A DNA stretch of 64,000 nt, taken from contig CM040085.1 of NCBI GenBank assembly GCA_022496805.1, forward strand, positions 18,877,811-18,941,810, given 5' to 3'. Below the pieces are notes generated by a model. That model ran no database searches and was not told the DNA's origin. It saw nothing but the letters and a program-made list of their open reading frames with translations. Both the position numbers and the translations under genes were made by a program. This DNA is from Pohlia nutans (Eukaryota > Streptophyta > Bryopsida > Bryales > Mniaceae). The first letter of the stretch is position 1. Each line of letters begins with the position of its first letter. This document shows, one piece after another, positions 11,994-24,903 of the stretch.

Positions 11994-13423
11994 TGACCGT
12001 GTGTAGCATGGCCTCCATCAGGTGAAGGGGAGAGTAGTCTTGCAGCAATGGCTTTATGTCCGGCAGGCAGTGACTCATTGTCAGGACGAACAGACACTTT
12101 ATTCACGCCGGCCTCGAAAGTGGACCAGAGTTCTTTTCTATCTATCTTGAAGAAAATGATGAAGAAAATGAAGAAAACGATGAAGAAAACGATGAAGCTG
12201 AGTGCTTGTGCATGGCATCAAAACAGTTTCCATCAGAATGAATGAATAAGGGTACTAGTGAACAAACACACTTGGTGCTTGTCAAAATGGCAAATGGGCT
12301 GCAGGCGCATTGTATGTAATAATCTGACTCAGACAGCCAATCGATTAGACCAGTGTCAGGTTGTACAGAGGAGTGGAGAATTGGCAATCGGAGTGAGTGC
12401 ATAAGTGTTCGTGTCTGTCAGTTCTGTGTAATTCGACCCATTGGGAAACATCTCGTTTTCCGTTTTGTAATACATCTGGAAACATCTCGTTTCCTTGTTC
12501 GATTGATTTCTATCAATTGAAAGCTTCTTCTCTCGAGTAGTGCTCAAAGTGCAGAGGAGACTTCACAATTCACGTTGGCCCTAATGTTCTTGTTTTTCTT
12601 AGAATTTAAGCTTTCGGTTCTGAATTTTGGAAAGAAACAGTGAAATCATGCCTGAGAAATCACGAGCTCTGGCATCACCTAATTAGCCTATGAACAAGTG
12701 CAATGATGGCCCAACAGTTTAGGAGGTGAGTCGGTGATGACGTTGCAGTATCATTCTTTGTTGTTGCTGGTGATGCAGTTGTTGGAAATGTTGCATACTG
12801 GAGGTCTTTGAATTGTTTGAGACTGTCAAAAAATCAGGGTACTCCCTCTGTTCCGAAATAAAAAAAATACCTTAGAGAGCTTGAAGCAGTGTTTCCACGG
12901 GCTTTTTGTCACTTTGTTGTAACACCATATTATTCCTTCCTGCGACGTCTACCTCCTACCAAAAAAATTGGATCATTGGAAGCTTTTGTGTAATTGATAT
13001 GTACTTTTTTCACATTAGCCATCAAAGTTGTTAAATTGACATCATTTCAACTTTTAGTCATCTTTCGTGCACCAAATTTGGTACAAAAAGGTATCATACA
13101 CAAGCTGTATTGTAGGAAAAAATTGGTGATGGGCAAACCATTGTAGTGAGTATGAGAAACATTTTAGTGGATTGTGGGGTTACCTAACTATCTTCAAGGT
13201 ACCCTATAGTAGAGAAACCATTCCAGCTCCTAGCTATCAAGACCCCATCCCACTTCCGAAGACCTCACTACAAGTAGCACCCGAGTGGGATACCTCAATT
13301 AATTTAACCAGGATTGAAAGTAGTGACAGATCTAGAAATTTGGGGTTGGCGTAGGAGAGGAGGTTTGCTTGGAGGTTGATGTTCAAGAGAGACACAGAAA
13401 ATCACAAGCATATTCTAAAACTA

Positions 13424-13600
13424 CCCACTACTAGCAAAGGCGTCGCTTCTCACTCAAAATAGTCTCAGAGTTCATTGTACACACTTGTCCTCCATACTCA
13501 CCAAGCCTTCAGTGCCTGGGCAGTGAGTGCGAGGTGGCACCATTTGACTCACCTACCGAGTGAAAAGCGATACCTTCTCCTTGTACTGACCGTAACATTT
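13424..13600. repeat. Dispersed repeat, copy 1 of 2
   Basis: Begins cccactactagc and runs through gtcgcttctcactca, caccaagcc and ccttctccttg to aacatttt. The same order of blocks recurs at 54044-54234 in the same orientation, clearly related though diverged. No termini or coding sequence recognised; the nature of the repeat is unknown. Confidence 0.7.
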
Positions 13601-14627
13601 TAGAGTACAGGAACCATTCAATCTTTCTCAGGCATGGCTGGACCCGCCATTGATCAAGAAACTAGGAATCAAGTAGGTAAGTAGGTGTCGGATTGTGATG
13701 TGAGAAGAATCAGAAGGTTGCGTACCCGGTTGCGTATGCCGCATTAAGTTATTAGTGCAATCAGAGCAAGTTCCAGTGCCCATCTGAGTCTCATAAGTCT
13801 CACAAGTCAAGTTTTACACCAAAATTGAAAGCAACTCTTTCCAGAGAAAAGCCATCCATGGCTCTTTCTCTTGCAACATATTCCCGACGTGATCACTCAC
13901 AAATTAAGCATCTCAAACTAAGCATCTCAAATTAGGCATCTCAAATTAAGCAAACAATAGAGTTATCCGTAAATTCCACAAGAGGAAAGACAAGGTAGAA
14001 CTAGTTTTTTAGTTGGAAAGGTGGCAAAAATGAGTTTTGGTCCCTTTTTTTCGACCAATCACAACACATTGCGTTGTTAGAGAGATTTGAACATTGAACC
14101 TCCCTGATGCAAGAGAAGCTCTCCTAAACCTAGCTTGAGTTCCCATGGAGGAATCTTCACGTACCCCTACACCAACCTCATGCTCCCCGAGGGAATGAGC
14201 TTAGTGGTTTGTGTGAGTGGATGTCATAAAATTCTATATCAAGGTTGAAAACTCCCTGTGATAGACAAGCTATTTGGTTCTCACTTTACAGATAACTCTA
14301 ATTTTGATTTCAAAAATGCTTCACTCTGTGTTCTTAAAGTATTACCAATGTTCTTTTTTATATACCGTACCTAGAGATCAGGGACAGCAGGTCATACTGA
14401 ATAATTATGTTTTAAATCCAAATGATGTGAAATTCTTTAAGATTTCATGGATATTCTCTAAAAATTTCTATTTCATCATAAAAATTATTATTCTCTAAGA
14501 TTTTCTACTGCATTATAAAATTTAATATTATTTAAGATTTTCTATTTCATCATTAAAATTTTGAAAATTTTTGAAAAAATCATTTCCTAAAGATATGGGC
14601 TTTTCTATTTATAATTATTTTTGTCAA

Positions 14628-15162
14628 CCCTAACAGCCGGGTACAGTAGTATAGAAAAGTCCAATCTTTTTCTTGGTTGGCGCAAAGTAAAAGTTCCTTT
14701 GTTCAAGACCCCACACCAAAGTCTACTTGACACTTTCTACGAGATGTAGTTTTGATTGTAAGTTGATGGGGTGTTCATTAACTCGTATAGGACCAAGGAT
14801 TGATGGTTTTAAAATGAAAAATTAGCAATCATTCATATTGTGAAAATTATAATTCACATGAGGCCAAATTTTATATTACCAATTATATCACCAGAATATA
14901 TAAAGTGTGGTGAGGGTGAAAAAAATCATTTTAGTACCAATTTTTGATATGAAGTACATCTAAATGTGTGTTATTTGAAATGATTAATTTGAAGGATTAA
15001 AAAATTTATTTATTTTGTACTACGATGCATGCAAATGCTGATTTTTGACAAATTTTTCCACGAAGCATAAAAGCATGAAAGTTAATTTATTCAATTAAAA
15101 AATTATACTTGCATTAGAGTATTTCATGTCATCGAGGTGTGGATATTATGGGCACTAAAGGG
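14628..15162. mobile_element. TTAA-type element related to 22197-22998, decayed
   Basis: The right end (gggcactaaaggg then TTAA at 15163-15166) matches the right end of the element at 22197-22998. The left end (TCAA then CCCTAACAGCCGGGTACAGTAG) is a mutated form of that element's left end. 535 bp, no coding. A second, smaller element appears nested in it. Confidence 0.5.
14782..14996. mobile_element. Nested TTAA-type 200-bp family copy, decayed
   Basis: Preceded by TTAA (14778-14781) and opening with ctcgtataggaccaaggattgatgg, a mutated form of the CCCTAAAGGACCAA terminus. The interior (catattgtgaaaatt, ccaaattttatatta) resembles the copy at 28610-28809. The right boundary is uncertain and may be the gga-TTAA at 14994-15000. 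Confidence 0.45.
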
Positions 15163-15255
15163 TTAAGAACGTTACGAATCTTGGATGTGATTAAAGTGGT
15201 CAATGGGTGAATTGAAGGGAGAAGGGTGACTGCATGGAATTGTGAGTCGTTTGCG

Positions 15256-15325
15256 TTCCCCAAGTTCTCCGAGTTCCCCAAATTCTCCAAGAACATGTTC
15301 CCCATGTTCTCCAAGTTCATCGTCC
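15256..15325. repeat. Short degenerate 9-12 bp tandem repeat
   Basis: Runs of gttccccaa and gttctccaa variants just upstream of CLPT. The plus strand is C/T-rich and is followed by an oligopyrimidine stretch at about 15425-15475. It may belong to the CLPT promoter or 5'UTR. Confidence 0.6.
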
Positions 15326-15576
15326 AGCTTCCTCTTCGCGGGTCTGTCTGTTGCCTGCGCCACGCTTCCTCTTCTGTTGCATGAAATTTATCCAACTCTA
15401 TCCATAGCCATCGAATTCCTCAGACCCTTCTCCTTCTTCTTCTGCTTCTTCTTCCTCGTCTCTCCCATCGTCGTCGGCACTGCTTGGCGCGGTGGCGGCA
15501 GCAGCAACTACAGTCAGTGTGGAGATCAACCCCGAAAATTGCAGAACCAGGGCTCATTTGGAGTTCATCAATCTCC

Positions 15577-17053
15577 ATGGCCATGGCGTCCACCTTACTC
15601 CGCCCCTGCTGCACGCCCACCGCCGCCGCGTCTGCGCAATCTCTGCCTCGCTCGTCCAATGCTAAAGCCATATGCTGGAGCGGTCGCGTAGCTGCTGCTG
15701 CGCCCTTGTTGCAGAATGCGAATTCCGTTCTTAGGGTTTCGCACAGGGAGGCGCGGCTCAGTGTCATGTGCATGGTGTTGCCTGCTGGAGACATGCAGTA
15801 AGCGTGTGTGGTGGATTATTTATTGCAATTCAATTTGGATTTTGAGATATCGTTATTGGGAATCGCCACTTTTGAGCGTTGAGCATAGTTACTGGTCAAA
15901 TTTTTACTTTTTCTTGTTAGAAAATGAAAGAGGATACCTAGGCAGAAAATTGTGTGTTATTTGGATTCCTTTGCAATTGTTACGAATCTTCAAAGTTTCA
16001 ATGGTAGATGACCTAAAACTGACACTTGAACAGCCTCATTACGTTTTGGTTCCCGTTTTTGTCGTATTGTTGCGATTCTAGTAATTAGAGTCTTTTGTTA
16101 TTATCTATCTATGGCAGAGTTGAAGCCCCGAAGGTGAATTGGGAGGCTAGGGCTGTGAAATCTTTCAGCATGGCTGAGTTGGAGGCTCGCAAGTTGAAGT
16201 ACCCTAACACAGGAACTGAGTCACTTCTACTAGGAATTCTCACTGAAGGTAAGGCTTTGTGTTTTTGCAACAGTTAAATCAAGGTTGTGGATTGATATGT
16301 TTCGAGTATACACTGATTTGGCTGGTCGTATTTAGGTACAAGTGAGGCAGCTAGGTTTCTAAGAAGAAATGGCGTTACACTATTTGGAGCAAAGGAGGAG
16401 ATAATTAAGCTTCTTGGCAAAGCTGACATGTACTTCTTCAGTGCAGAGCATCCAGCTCTTACTAGCTCTGCCCAAAAGGCTTTGGCCTGGGCTGTTGATC
16501 CAAAGAACAAACCTGGTAATTTTGTGATTTTTGTAGAAGGAGTGATAGCCATATGCTTGTTTTGAGGGTTTGGGGTTTAGGTTTGGATGAGGCGACAGCC
16601 CAGTCTTTCACATGTGTACAGCTTGGTAAAAAGTTCCTCATATAATTGTTGACCTGGTTCTTGATAGCTAGTTTCAAAATTTCTTCTGACGTTTGGTGTA
16701 TGTTACAGAGGGTGCTTATGGTGAAGAATTGAGCACAACGATGTTGGTGCTCGGTATCTGGGCTCAGAAGGGCTCGGCCGGTCAAAAAGTACTTGAAACT
16801 CTCGGAATCAACGATGATAAAATTGCTGAGCTTGCTGCTACCGTGAGTACATTCTCCTGATGCTCCTATGATCACCTTCATTGAATATTGAACTGTAATT
16901 GTACAGTACATGGTTAGTGACTGACGTTTGTTATCAGTGACATCTGTTCTTTTTGTTACAGTTGCTCTGGTTTTGAAGTGACGGCCAATTTTTCCTGTGC
17001 AGATGAAGCTTTCACCTGCCAAGAGAGGAACTTATCAACAATTAGTACAGTAA
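15577..17053 (+). CDS. CLPT: Plastid Clp protease accessory subunit (CLPT type, Clp-N domain)
   Basis: Five exons: 15577-15797, 16118-16248, 16336-16515, 16709-16842, 17003-17053, giving 238 residues. CLPT proteins carry the N-terminal repeat domain of ClpA/ClpC without an ATPase and bind the plastid ClpPR core. Residues 1 to about 75 are rich in Ala, Ser and Arg with few acidic residues (MAMASTLLRPCC...), as in a chloroplast transit peptide. The Clp-N repeats follow: ARKLKYPNTGTESLLLGILTEG, then LLGKADMYFFSAEHPALT and TTMLVLGIWAQKG. The start at 15577 (also ATG at 15583) sits in the expected position for a transit peptide; the frame remains open upstream to 15484. All introns are GT-AG. The short last exon (16 codons plus stop) is poorly conserved, and its boundary is the least certain. 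Confidence 0.9.
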
Positions 17054-19078
17054 ATTATTCAGACATTTTTCCAGTTTTGGCCAATCTTTTAGGACTGTAA
17101 AAGAGTAATAGTTGGTCAACTTGATTCATTAGATCGTCTGTCAGCATTATGGAGCAACTCATGTGGTGGGGCTGCGTTTTTGTTCGTCTTACACTTCATG
17201 AGCAAAGTTAATCCAGGCTTTCGTAAAGATTTGCATGAGGCACTTCCTTTCATGGAGGACATTCCAAGCTGTTTAGTGTTTTTGGAGTGTCTCCTTAATT
17301 GCTGCTATTCTGAGATTATGTCACGTTAATCCTCTAGCTCAGATTTGTGTTTTTCCAGTAAAGCTTGAGAGCCTCTTGCTGCACTCAGATTCGACCTACA
17401 AATGATCTCAGACCAACACAGATCGTTCAGAAGGGCACGTTCCTTCCCTCTCTGAGTCAGCTCTGTATGAACAGAGAACATCTGAATATAGAACATGACT
17501 GGTGAGAATAATGCATCTCAGGAACCCCTGTTTCTTGTACTTGCATGAAAATGCTATCGTTTTTTGGAATCATACGACGGAAATGTTGTAGCCGGGACCT
17601 ATTTTCTGTGTTTTAATATTTCTGCTCAGAGGTTGTAAGGTTAGAGCCTTGAATGAATTCCATGTTCATGCCCGTGTTCATGAAACAATGCCTCAATCTG
17701 TGTCTTCAACTATAATAGTGGTACCAAAATATATGAATATGAAGGGGACCAAGCGTATTACAGGTATGCCTTGTAGACACTACCAAAAAATGGTGTCATT
17801 TTCGACACACTTTTTGACGTTGTTTTTGACAATTTAACCCTTCAATGTCAAGAGGGCCTAGGCAGGGCAACCCGGAAGGCATCTAAATTTTTGGAGGAAA
17901 TTTATTTTTATTTTTAAATGGCTCTGTTGGCCAGTGCAGCATTGTTGCACTGCGGCACTTTTTTAAAAAGCAACCTCGAAAGTAAACAGTTTCAAAGGTG
18001 AAGTACAAAAGTTGGAAACATGAAAATAGATGCTTATTTTCTTAGTACTATATATACTTTTCATCTCTTCATGTTAGGATTTGTAAAGATTCATCTATGA
18101 TTTATGAAAATGAGAATTGCATGATTATTTATATTACTACTATACAAATTAATGTAAATAGTGTGAGAGTTTGAAAGTGCTAGACCCCCTTGTACTAATG
18201 TGGATGAATAGGATCTAAAACTTGTTGTGAACTCCAGATGAAAGTCGAATAAAATTATTTAAGTTTCATGGCAATCACACTATTTTGGTTTTACCTAAAA
18301 TATTGTAAACTTCCATTTTAGTGCACTTTACAATTTTTCATAATTTAAAAATTGATGTGAACTAGTCGTATTAGTGTATACAAGGAGTGAATATGCACTT
18401 ATATGAACAAGTAACTATATCATAGTTGCAAGTGGATAATATAATTTCCTTCTATCCAACATAACATCTTTGAAAATTATATGATTAGCCAAAATTGAAT
18501 GATATTTCCAAAACTAAATGATATGATGAATGAAAGTGAAAAATAGATTATTCTATTTATTTTTCCTTACCGTTAAACATTCTATATTGCTATTCGCTCT
18601 ATTTAGCGAAAAACAAAATAGAATCAATGGTACTCCTATCTAAATCAATGTGATTTAGTCATAGTTAGTAGAACTATCTCAAAAAACTCCTCATTCACGA
18701 CAACCCAACATATTCATTTATTGAACCTGTTGGAGTTGTTTTTCTTCTTCAACCCAATAGAGGTCTCCGTAAAGGTACAAAGTCACATCAATAGTTCATT
18801 TCATGCACTCAACAAGAAAACAACTCAAATTGAGCTATTGTGCTTTTGCCGTCATGGTTAGCAACTCATACCAAATGTTTAATTTTTTTCTCAAATGCTA
18901 TGAATATTCTCTAAGATTCTCTTTATCACCATGGAAAATATATATTTTAAAAAATAATTTCCTAAAAAATTGGACTTCTCTTTTTGTAATTATTGTTTGC
19001 AGACCCCGATGGCCGGGTACGGTATTCTACTTGTTCTGAAAGTGACAATCAAGCATAAAAACAGTGATTCAACATTAA

Positions 19079-19649
19079 CCCCTAAATGTCCGATTGTCCA
19101 GAAAGTGGATGATGTACAAAATCAAACACAGTTTCCTCATTTGTCATTGACTTTTTGCAGTGTGGATTTTTTACTATATATATTTTATGGGAAGCTAGCT
19201 TCATGCATGTGTGATCCAATTAGAAAGGGGATGATTTGTGAAATTTTTATGCCTCATTTCATGTTGTAGTGATTCACCCAAAAATTTGACGATTTCAATG
19301 TAAAAGTGTTCTTAAAAAAGTAAACTCATTAAATTAAGTAACCAAAAAATCTCCAAAAATCACTACACTTGGAGTATTACATTTCAACCAATCATAATAA
19401 ATTTCATGTACAAATTGTCAATATATTATTCGTAGTCAAATTACAAAAGAATTTTCAATTTCAAGTTTCAAAATTTATACAAAAATATTGATGATAGCAA
19501 TTGCAAATCTAATCGTATGGATAGAATCTAAAATTGATAATGTACAACTTTTATTCATACATCGAGTTCAAAATATCCTTTTGTGTTGCATTTTATGATG
19601 CATCTTTGCAAAACTGCCAAATTTGGAGAGGGGTGAGGATGTTTAGGGG
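19079..19649. mobile_element. TTAA-type element, 540-570 bp family
   Basis: Left flank TTAA (19075-19078) then CCCCTAAATGTCC; the right end reads gaggatgtttagggg followed by TTTAA. Interior phrases match the copies at 803-1378 and 20110-20649 (gatagaatctaaaatt, ttttatgatg). No coding capacity. Confidence 0.65.
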
Positions 19650-20109
19650 TTTAAGTCACAATAAATAGTCCGTTTCGTGCACTCTTGAATAAGAAAACAA
19701 CTGAACTCCACTTGTTCTGAAAGTGACAATCAAGTATAAAAACAGTGACTCAACATTTGAAGCGGTTTTTGGCACTAATTTAATTCATTGTCAGTTTGTC
19801 ATGATCTGCGAATGTACGCACACAAAGGCAGCTCTAGCATGTCATCTATGTAACCAAACAACACATACAGAACTTGAGTTTTAAATTCCAATACCACACC
19901 TACTTCATGACATGCACAAGTCATAAGTAAAACACCTTGCTCATCTTCAATGTGCATCTTTTGAACATAGGGCGGTTTTACACTAGGAAATCATGAGCAT
20001 CAAAATTTGAGATCATGTTGGAGGAATGATGGTCCCTGATGAAGAAGAGTTGAAGGGAGAGAATTGACTTTTCATTCTTGTAACATTCAAATTTTACAAA
20101 TTTGGTTAA

Positions 20110-20649
20110 CCCTTTAACGCGCCTGCGTCCATATAATGGACGACGAACAGATTGAAATCCTTCTCTTTACTACATCCTGTACAGTTTTTCATCCATCCAA
20201 ATTTTCCTTGGTTCTTGTGCTAGTTGACTACCATATGTACGGTATGGATCTTCAAAATAAGATATTGTGATTTTTTGAAAAATAACAATAGTGGTTGATG
20301 TCAAGTTTCATTCTTAGTTCAAAAAGTGAGACCTTCAACATGATTTTCCAAAATAAGTAGAATCAAATAATGGAAAGCATACCATCTCGTAGTGCATGTT
20401 ATTTCAAATTCATTACAACAATTTTTAATTTTTTTGTGTTACTTTGGGATTTTTAATTGAATTTCAAAAGAAAACCTTGAAAAATTAATTTAAAAAAATT
20501 ACTAAAAAATGTGATAAATCCAACCATACAGATGTGATCTAAACATTGACATTTATAACTTTGCTTTGTACATCAACTCCATTTTTGGTATTCATCAAAC
20601 ATTTTATAACGGATCTTTGAAATCAGTGATGAATCGGGACGTTAAAGGG
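20110..20649. mobile_element. TTAA-type element, 540 bp, best copy of its family
   Basis: TTAA on both sides (20106-20109 and 20650-20653). Termini are CCCTTTAACG and CGTTAAAGGG, a perfect 10-bp inverted repeat, with further matching after a short mismatch. Interior contains no significant open frame. A non-autonomous DNA transposon of the TTAA-target type. Confidence 0.75.
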
Positions 20650-21561
20650 TTAACAGAATTCTCCCTTGGAATTGTGTCTGACCTTATTCTTAATATTTAG
20701 AATGGAAAATATTGAAGCTTCATTGATGAGATATTTTTCTTTCATAGGAAAACATAGATACTACAGAATGGTAATTTTTTTCGATTTTGTTTTTCAAAAT
20801 TAAATTTATTAAATCTCTTTGAAACCCATAACTAATATATGGGTTCATCCAGAACCGACAACAATGAAATCAATTTCCAAACATAAAGCAGCTTTGTGTC
20901 AACCAATAATGTGTTGGTTTTTGGATTCATGAAGCGCAACTTAGAAGAGGTTTACGTATTAATTATGGAGTACTTATCGGCTATGGGCATAGATTGGCTT
21001 TTGGATTCATGAAGCGCAACTTCATAATTAGCATAATAGAGCAATAGGAGCCAACACCTTCTTGCAATGGGACCACAATCTAGTTACAATTAAAAACTAA
21101 GTTTACGTGGCAATGACACAATAGTCCCAAAATTCATGGAATACAAATGGCATTCCTTCATTACTTAGAAAAGTGACTCTTAGTGAAGATTCGCTTTCGA
21201 TCCAATTTTCTAAAGGGTGCTCCATTACATTGCTCTATTATGCTATATTCTAGGAGGTTTACATATTATTTATGGGGTACTTATGCGCATGGGGTACCTC
21301 TACTTTAGGGCCGCTTTACACTACGGTGGAGAAGTCCACCAGTCATGAATTCTAGGGGAATTTTGAAATATGATTGGCCGAGAGTGACACTCTTGTCTGG
21401 TGGTGGTTTACACTAAGGCCAAGAGTCTTCCGGTGGAGAACTTTGTACATGGATGAGAAAATGACATGGCCGCCAACGTGGCAACATTTTTTGCAAGGGG
21501 AGATCTCTGGAGGTCAAATTTCTTGGGCAATCTCAAAGCCTTGGACAAGAAACTTGGTGTC

Positions 21562-21661
21562 CATAACATTCAATAGCCTTCAAGAAGGTTGCCTGTTAGT
21601 TTCATTCATCTTTATATATGGAGTGACCAATAATCAGTAATTGATAGGCTATTGAATGAAA
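21562..21661. mobile_element. CATAACATTC palindromic element, diverged copy
   Basis: Left end cataacattcaatagcc and right end ggctattgaatgaaat form inverted repeats like those of the copies at 32608 and 54916. The interior is largely different. Confidence 0.5.
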
Positions 21662-22196
21662 TAAACAATTATAGGACACTGTTTAATTGTGACTAAGTAA
21701 GTGCTTTCTATTATTGTTCACCATGGTTAGTTGCTCTTGTTTAATGCCACCTGTCCCCATAGCTACTCAAGTGATGTGGAATATCCCACATCATTTCATT
21801 GGGGGATGAAATAATGTGGATATTCCACATCATTATGTCGGGAGAAGGTAACAGTCTAGAGTTCTTGATTAAAATTATATTTTCGTGGACAACTCTGAAC
21901 CATACTATTGAGAGCTTGCCCTGTGTATATGTGCTCTACGATTGAGACTTGTGCTCTGTGCTTTGCTTGGTGAAGAAATTGTCATGCAGGCCTCCATGCC
22001 CATCTGAATGGTGACCCAAGATGGAAGGCTGAATGTTGATATTCTGCTCTAATCAGAGAAGTAACAAGGAACCCAAGATGGAAATCTTCACCACCAAGAC
22101 TTTAAAAAAATTTCAAGATAATTCCTAGATTTTCAAAAAACCAGAATACACTGCAAACCAACCAGAAATTTGCTTTCTTGAAAAATTAAAGGTTAA

Positions 22197-22998
22197 CCCT
22201 TTAGTGCCCAGGGTACTGTAGCAGACAGCTCTGGATTTCAGTGGGTTTTCCACTGTGGTTGAGACTACCAAAAATAGAATGGGTTAAATTAGAAAGTAAC
22301 CGTACAATTCTATTCTCAACTCGAGAGCACACATTTTATTAAAATTTGAGAATCATCCGATGGTGGGATCGGAAGATTATAGTATGTATTTGAACTGTAT
22401 AATGCCTGCTCAAAAACGAGATTTTGGGGGGTGTGTGACTTCAAAGTTAGATAGAATTTGAGGTAAATTTTCAAAAATAAAAGCAAAGAAGTTCAGCTAT
22501 GCCCTATGTCAACACCTCTCCGTTGCAATCTTTCATATCAAAAATAGACTCACACATAATTATTGTGAGATTTATAAGTGAAAGTGACTTGTCCATGTAC
22601 GGTTTAGGACAAAATTTTATACGTTGAAAATTGACAGGAGTGGGTACATTAGTCAAGATCGGATTACACACACTAATGGAAGATGAAGAAGAGAACACGA
22701 TCCAAAAAAATAAAACAATATAACAAACTTCCAAACACAAGAAATACTACACAATACATATGTTGTATTTGTAAGTATTTACTGTATTTTCAAGTATTTG
22801 CAGTATTTTTGCGTTCTGTTGATAAGTATTTTGATAGTTGTACAATTCCAAATTGAAAATTTCTTTTTCTGGAAGGTGCGTAATGTATGTGCGCAAATCT
22901 GAACTTCAAAACTGAAGTTCCAATTCTTCACGGATTCTCTGCTATTTGCATTTCGGACGTTGTAGTGACCATAATGTGGTTTGCTGGGCACTAAAGGG
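22197..22998. mobile_element. TTAA-type element, 802 bp
   Basis: TTAA at 22193-22196 and 22999-23002. Termini CCCTTTAGTGCCC and GGGCACTAAAGGG are a perfect 13-bp inverted repeat. The longest open frames inside (under 90 codons) resemble nothing known, so it is non-autonomous. Its right TTAA is also the left TTAA of the next element. Confidence 0.8.
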
Positions 22999-23002
22999 TT
23001 AA

Positions 23003-23226
23003 TCCCTAAAGGACCAAGCAACCCAAATTGGATCTCATGTTTTCTTTTAGCAATTTTGAGTAAGTCCTATGTAAACTTCTTTTGGTTCAAATTTATGTGT
23101 TTTTTTTACCAATGTATATAATGTTTTGCACAATTTTTAGTGGAAAAAAATTTAGTCCCATCTAAATTATATTTTTTTACAACATGATTGATTGAATTTG
23201 TCATTGAATCTTTGATTTTGTAGGGG
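23003..23226. mobile_element. TTAA-type 200-bp family copy abutting the previous element
   Basis: Opens TCCCTAAAGGACCAAG directly after the TTAA at 22999-23002 and ends tgtagggg followed by TTAA (23227-23230). Interior blocks (gtaagtcctatgtaaacttc, accaatgtatataatg, cccatctaaattatattttt) match the copies at 28934, 31234 and 36086. Confidence 0.75.
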
Positions 23227-24903
23227 TTAAGGAAGTAAATTTTGGGCTAGTATTCATGCTTACTAACATTGTTGGTTTCTACACTAAATAGGGGTGTTAA
23301 GGGGACTGGAAATTAGAGGGACTTACCTTGTAAAGTTCATGACCCATGGTACTAAATTAGTTAAAATAAATATGACTCTTAGTTCTAAAGTTTTGTTGTT
23401 AGGCATGTAAAAAAGTATAAAAAATTAGAAAAGAGATTGAGAGATTATAACATTTGAAGTGAAATCAAAGTATTTTTGGGTTTTAACCCCTAAGCGTCCC
23501 TAGCTCTTTTGGGTTTAAAAAGATCATTTTTTTGAAGTGTTATAGGTTTAAATGTAAGTGAGCTATAGAAATCTTTTGAAGTGAAGAGAATTATTTTTTT
23601 GGACCTTTCTTTACAGGGTTAGCCCACTTTGATTCTCCAAAGGATGAAATTTTTGCACTACAAACAATTAATTTCTTTAAAAACCTTTTAGAAAATAATG
23701 TTAGCTACTTGTTTACCTTAATTTAGATGTATTCATAGAGGTGAAATATTTTCAAAAATTTCTTGTCATGAAAGAAGTTTCAAAACATGGCCAAACTCAT
23801 TTTATTTTTTGATCAATACAATTTTTTCAAATTTCAATACAATGGTCATTTAGGGGGTAAGGTTCACCTCTCAAATAATAAGGTTCACCTCTCAAAAACT
23901 GAATTTCTCAATTTTCGTTTTTTAGCAAAAAATCAGTAAAAATGACCTTAAATAGCTTAGAATTAAAAAAATATTGCAAAAACTAATTTATTCTATTTTC
24001 GTTTTTCTGTCTTCAGAATTTTCTAATTTTTACGTTTTTTATTTTTAGAATTATTTTTGGACGAACCTGCTATGGTACTACGGTAACCATGTCTTGGGCT
24101 GAAATTCTTGACCGACCGGTGCACTTCTTCACTGTAATTAAAAGCGGCTTGTAGATTGTGCAAATCTGTGAGTTGTTCAAACATTAATGGGAAATTGTTG
24201 TGTTACTGGTCTAAGTCATAGAGTCTTTCCCGGAAAGGGGACACCAAAGGTAGACATGACTACCCATGCCTTTGAGGCATAACAGACAAACTACTTCCAA
24301 CAGACTCTTTACTATTCACTATGGGCCAACATTAAGATTATTATCAATATGTTACTCTATTGGCGCACTAGCTAAGTCCTGCTGGCCCATGTGAAAGCAC
24401 TTCCCCAAAGAGACTCTTCATTCACGCTGGCCCTTAGAGTTACTCTTCATTTTCTTCTTAGCCCAGGGACGCTTTCTGAGAAGCATCATCTGTGTGGAAA
24501 GGGCTAGGAACAAACGAAGGAAACAAAAGTGGCGCTTTTCAAGGCCTTTCCCAGCCTTCTCGCACCATCATCAAAACTTGCAGTTTTACATTCACAGATC
24601 CTCACACATTCGCATGACAGCATCATTTTCTTCAAGAAGAGCCTCTTCTAAGCTTAGTCTACAACCTTCAGCTTAAGAATCTCTCACATTTTTGCAATAC
24701 GCAGAAAGTTTTCGAGCCGTCAACAGAAGCTTCTCGCTTGACATTCTCTCACTCAGTCGCTGGCGGCTTCGGCCGCTCTTTCCCAGTGGTCCCGTTTCAT
24801 TTTCTTGTTGCGCGTGCAATTTGGGTGGCATAACCTCGCCCTAAATTCATTCAATCAGAGCCTCACTGCAGTTTCATCTTCATGTTGGGATCGGTCATCA
24901 GCC

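Larger units (their letters stand above)
11994..15241. other. Intergenic between MOT1 and CLPT
   Basis: No gene that I can support. The first 250 bases are probably the MOT1 3'UTR and include an imperfect gaagaaaa/cgatgaagaaaa repeat at about 12149-12200. A lone Stowaway-type terminus (TA then CTCCCTCTGTTCCGAAATAA) lies at 12842, with no matching right end found. Other repeats are listed separately. Confidence 0.6.
17054..24800. other. Gene-free 7.7 kb rich in small transposon relics
   Basis: Starts with the probable CLPT 3'UTR. I find no reading frame with family resemblance or a plausible exon chain. A solitary TTAA-CCC terminus (from 17838, CCCTTCAATGTCAAGAGGGC) resembles in reverse the right end of the element at 8186-8570, but its partner end was not found. 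Another TTAA-CCCCTAAGCGTCCC terminus begins at 23491. Palindromic phrases around 21777-21830 (tggaatatcccacatcat / atgtggatattccacat) recall the 32608 element family. The rest is AT-rich. Confidence 0.55.

Noticed and set aside
17776..17835. Possible CACTA terminus (CACTACCAAAAAATGG)
   Set aside because: No matching TAGTG end or 3-bp duplication could be found within reach.
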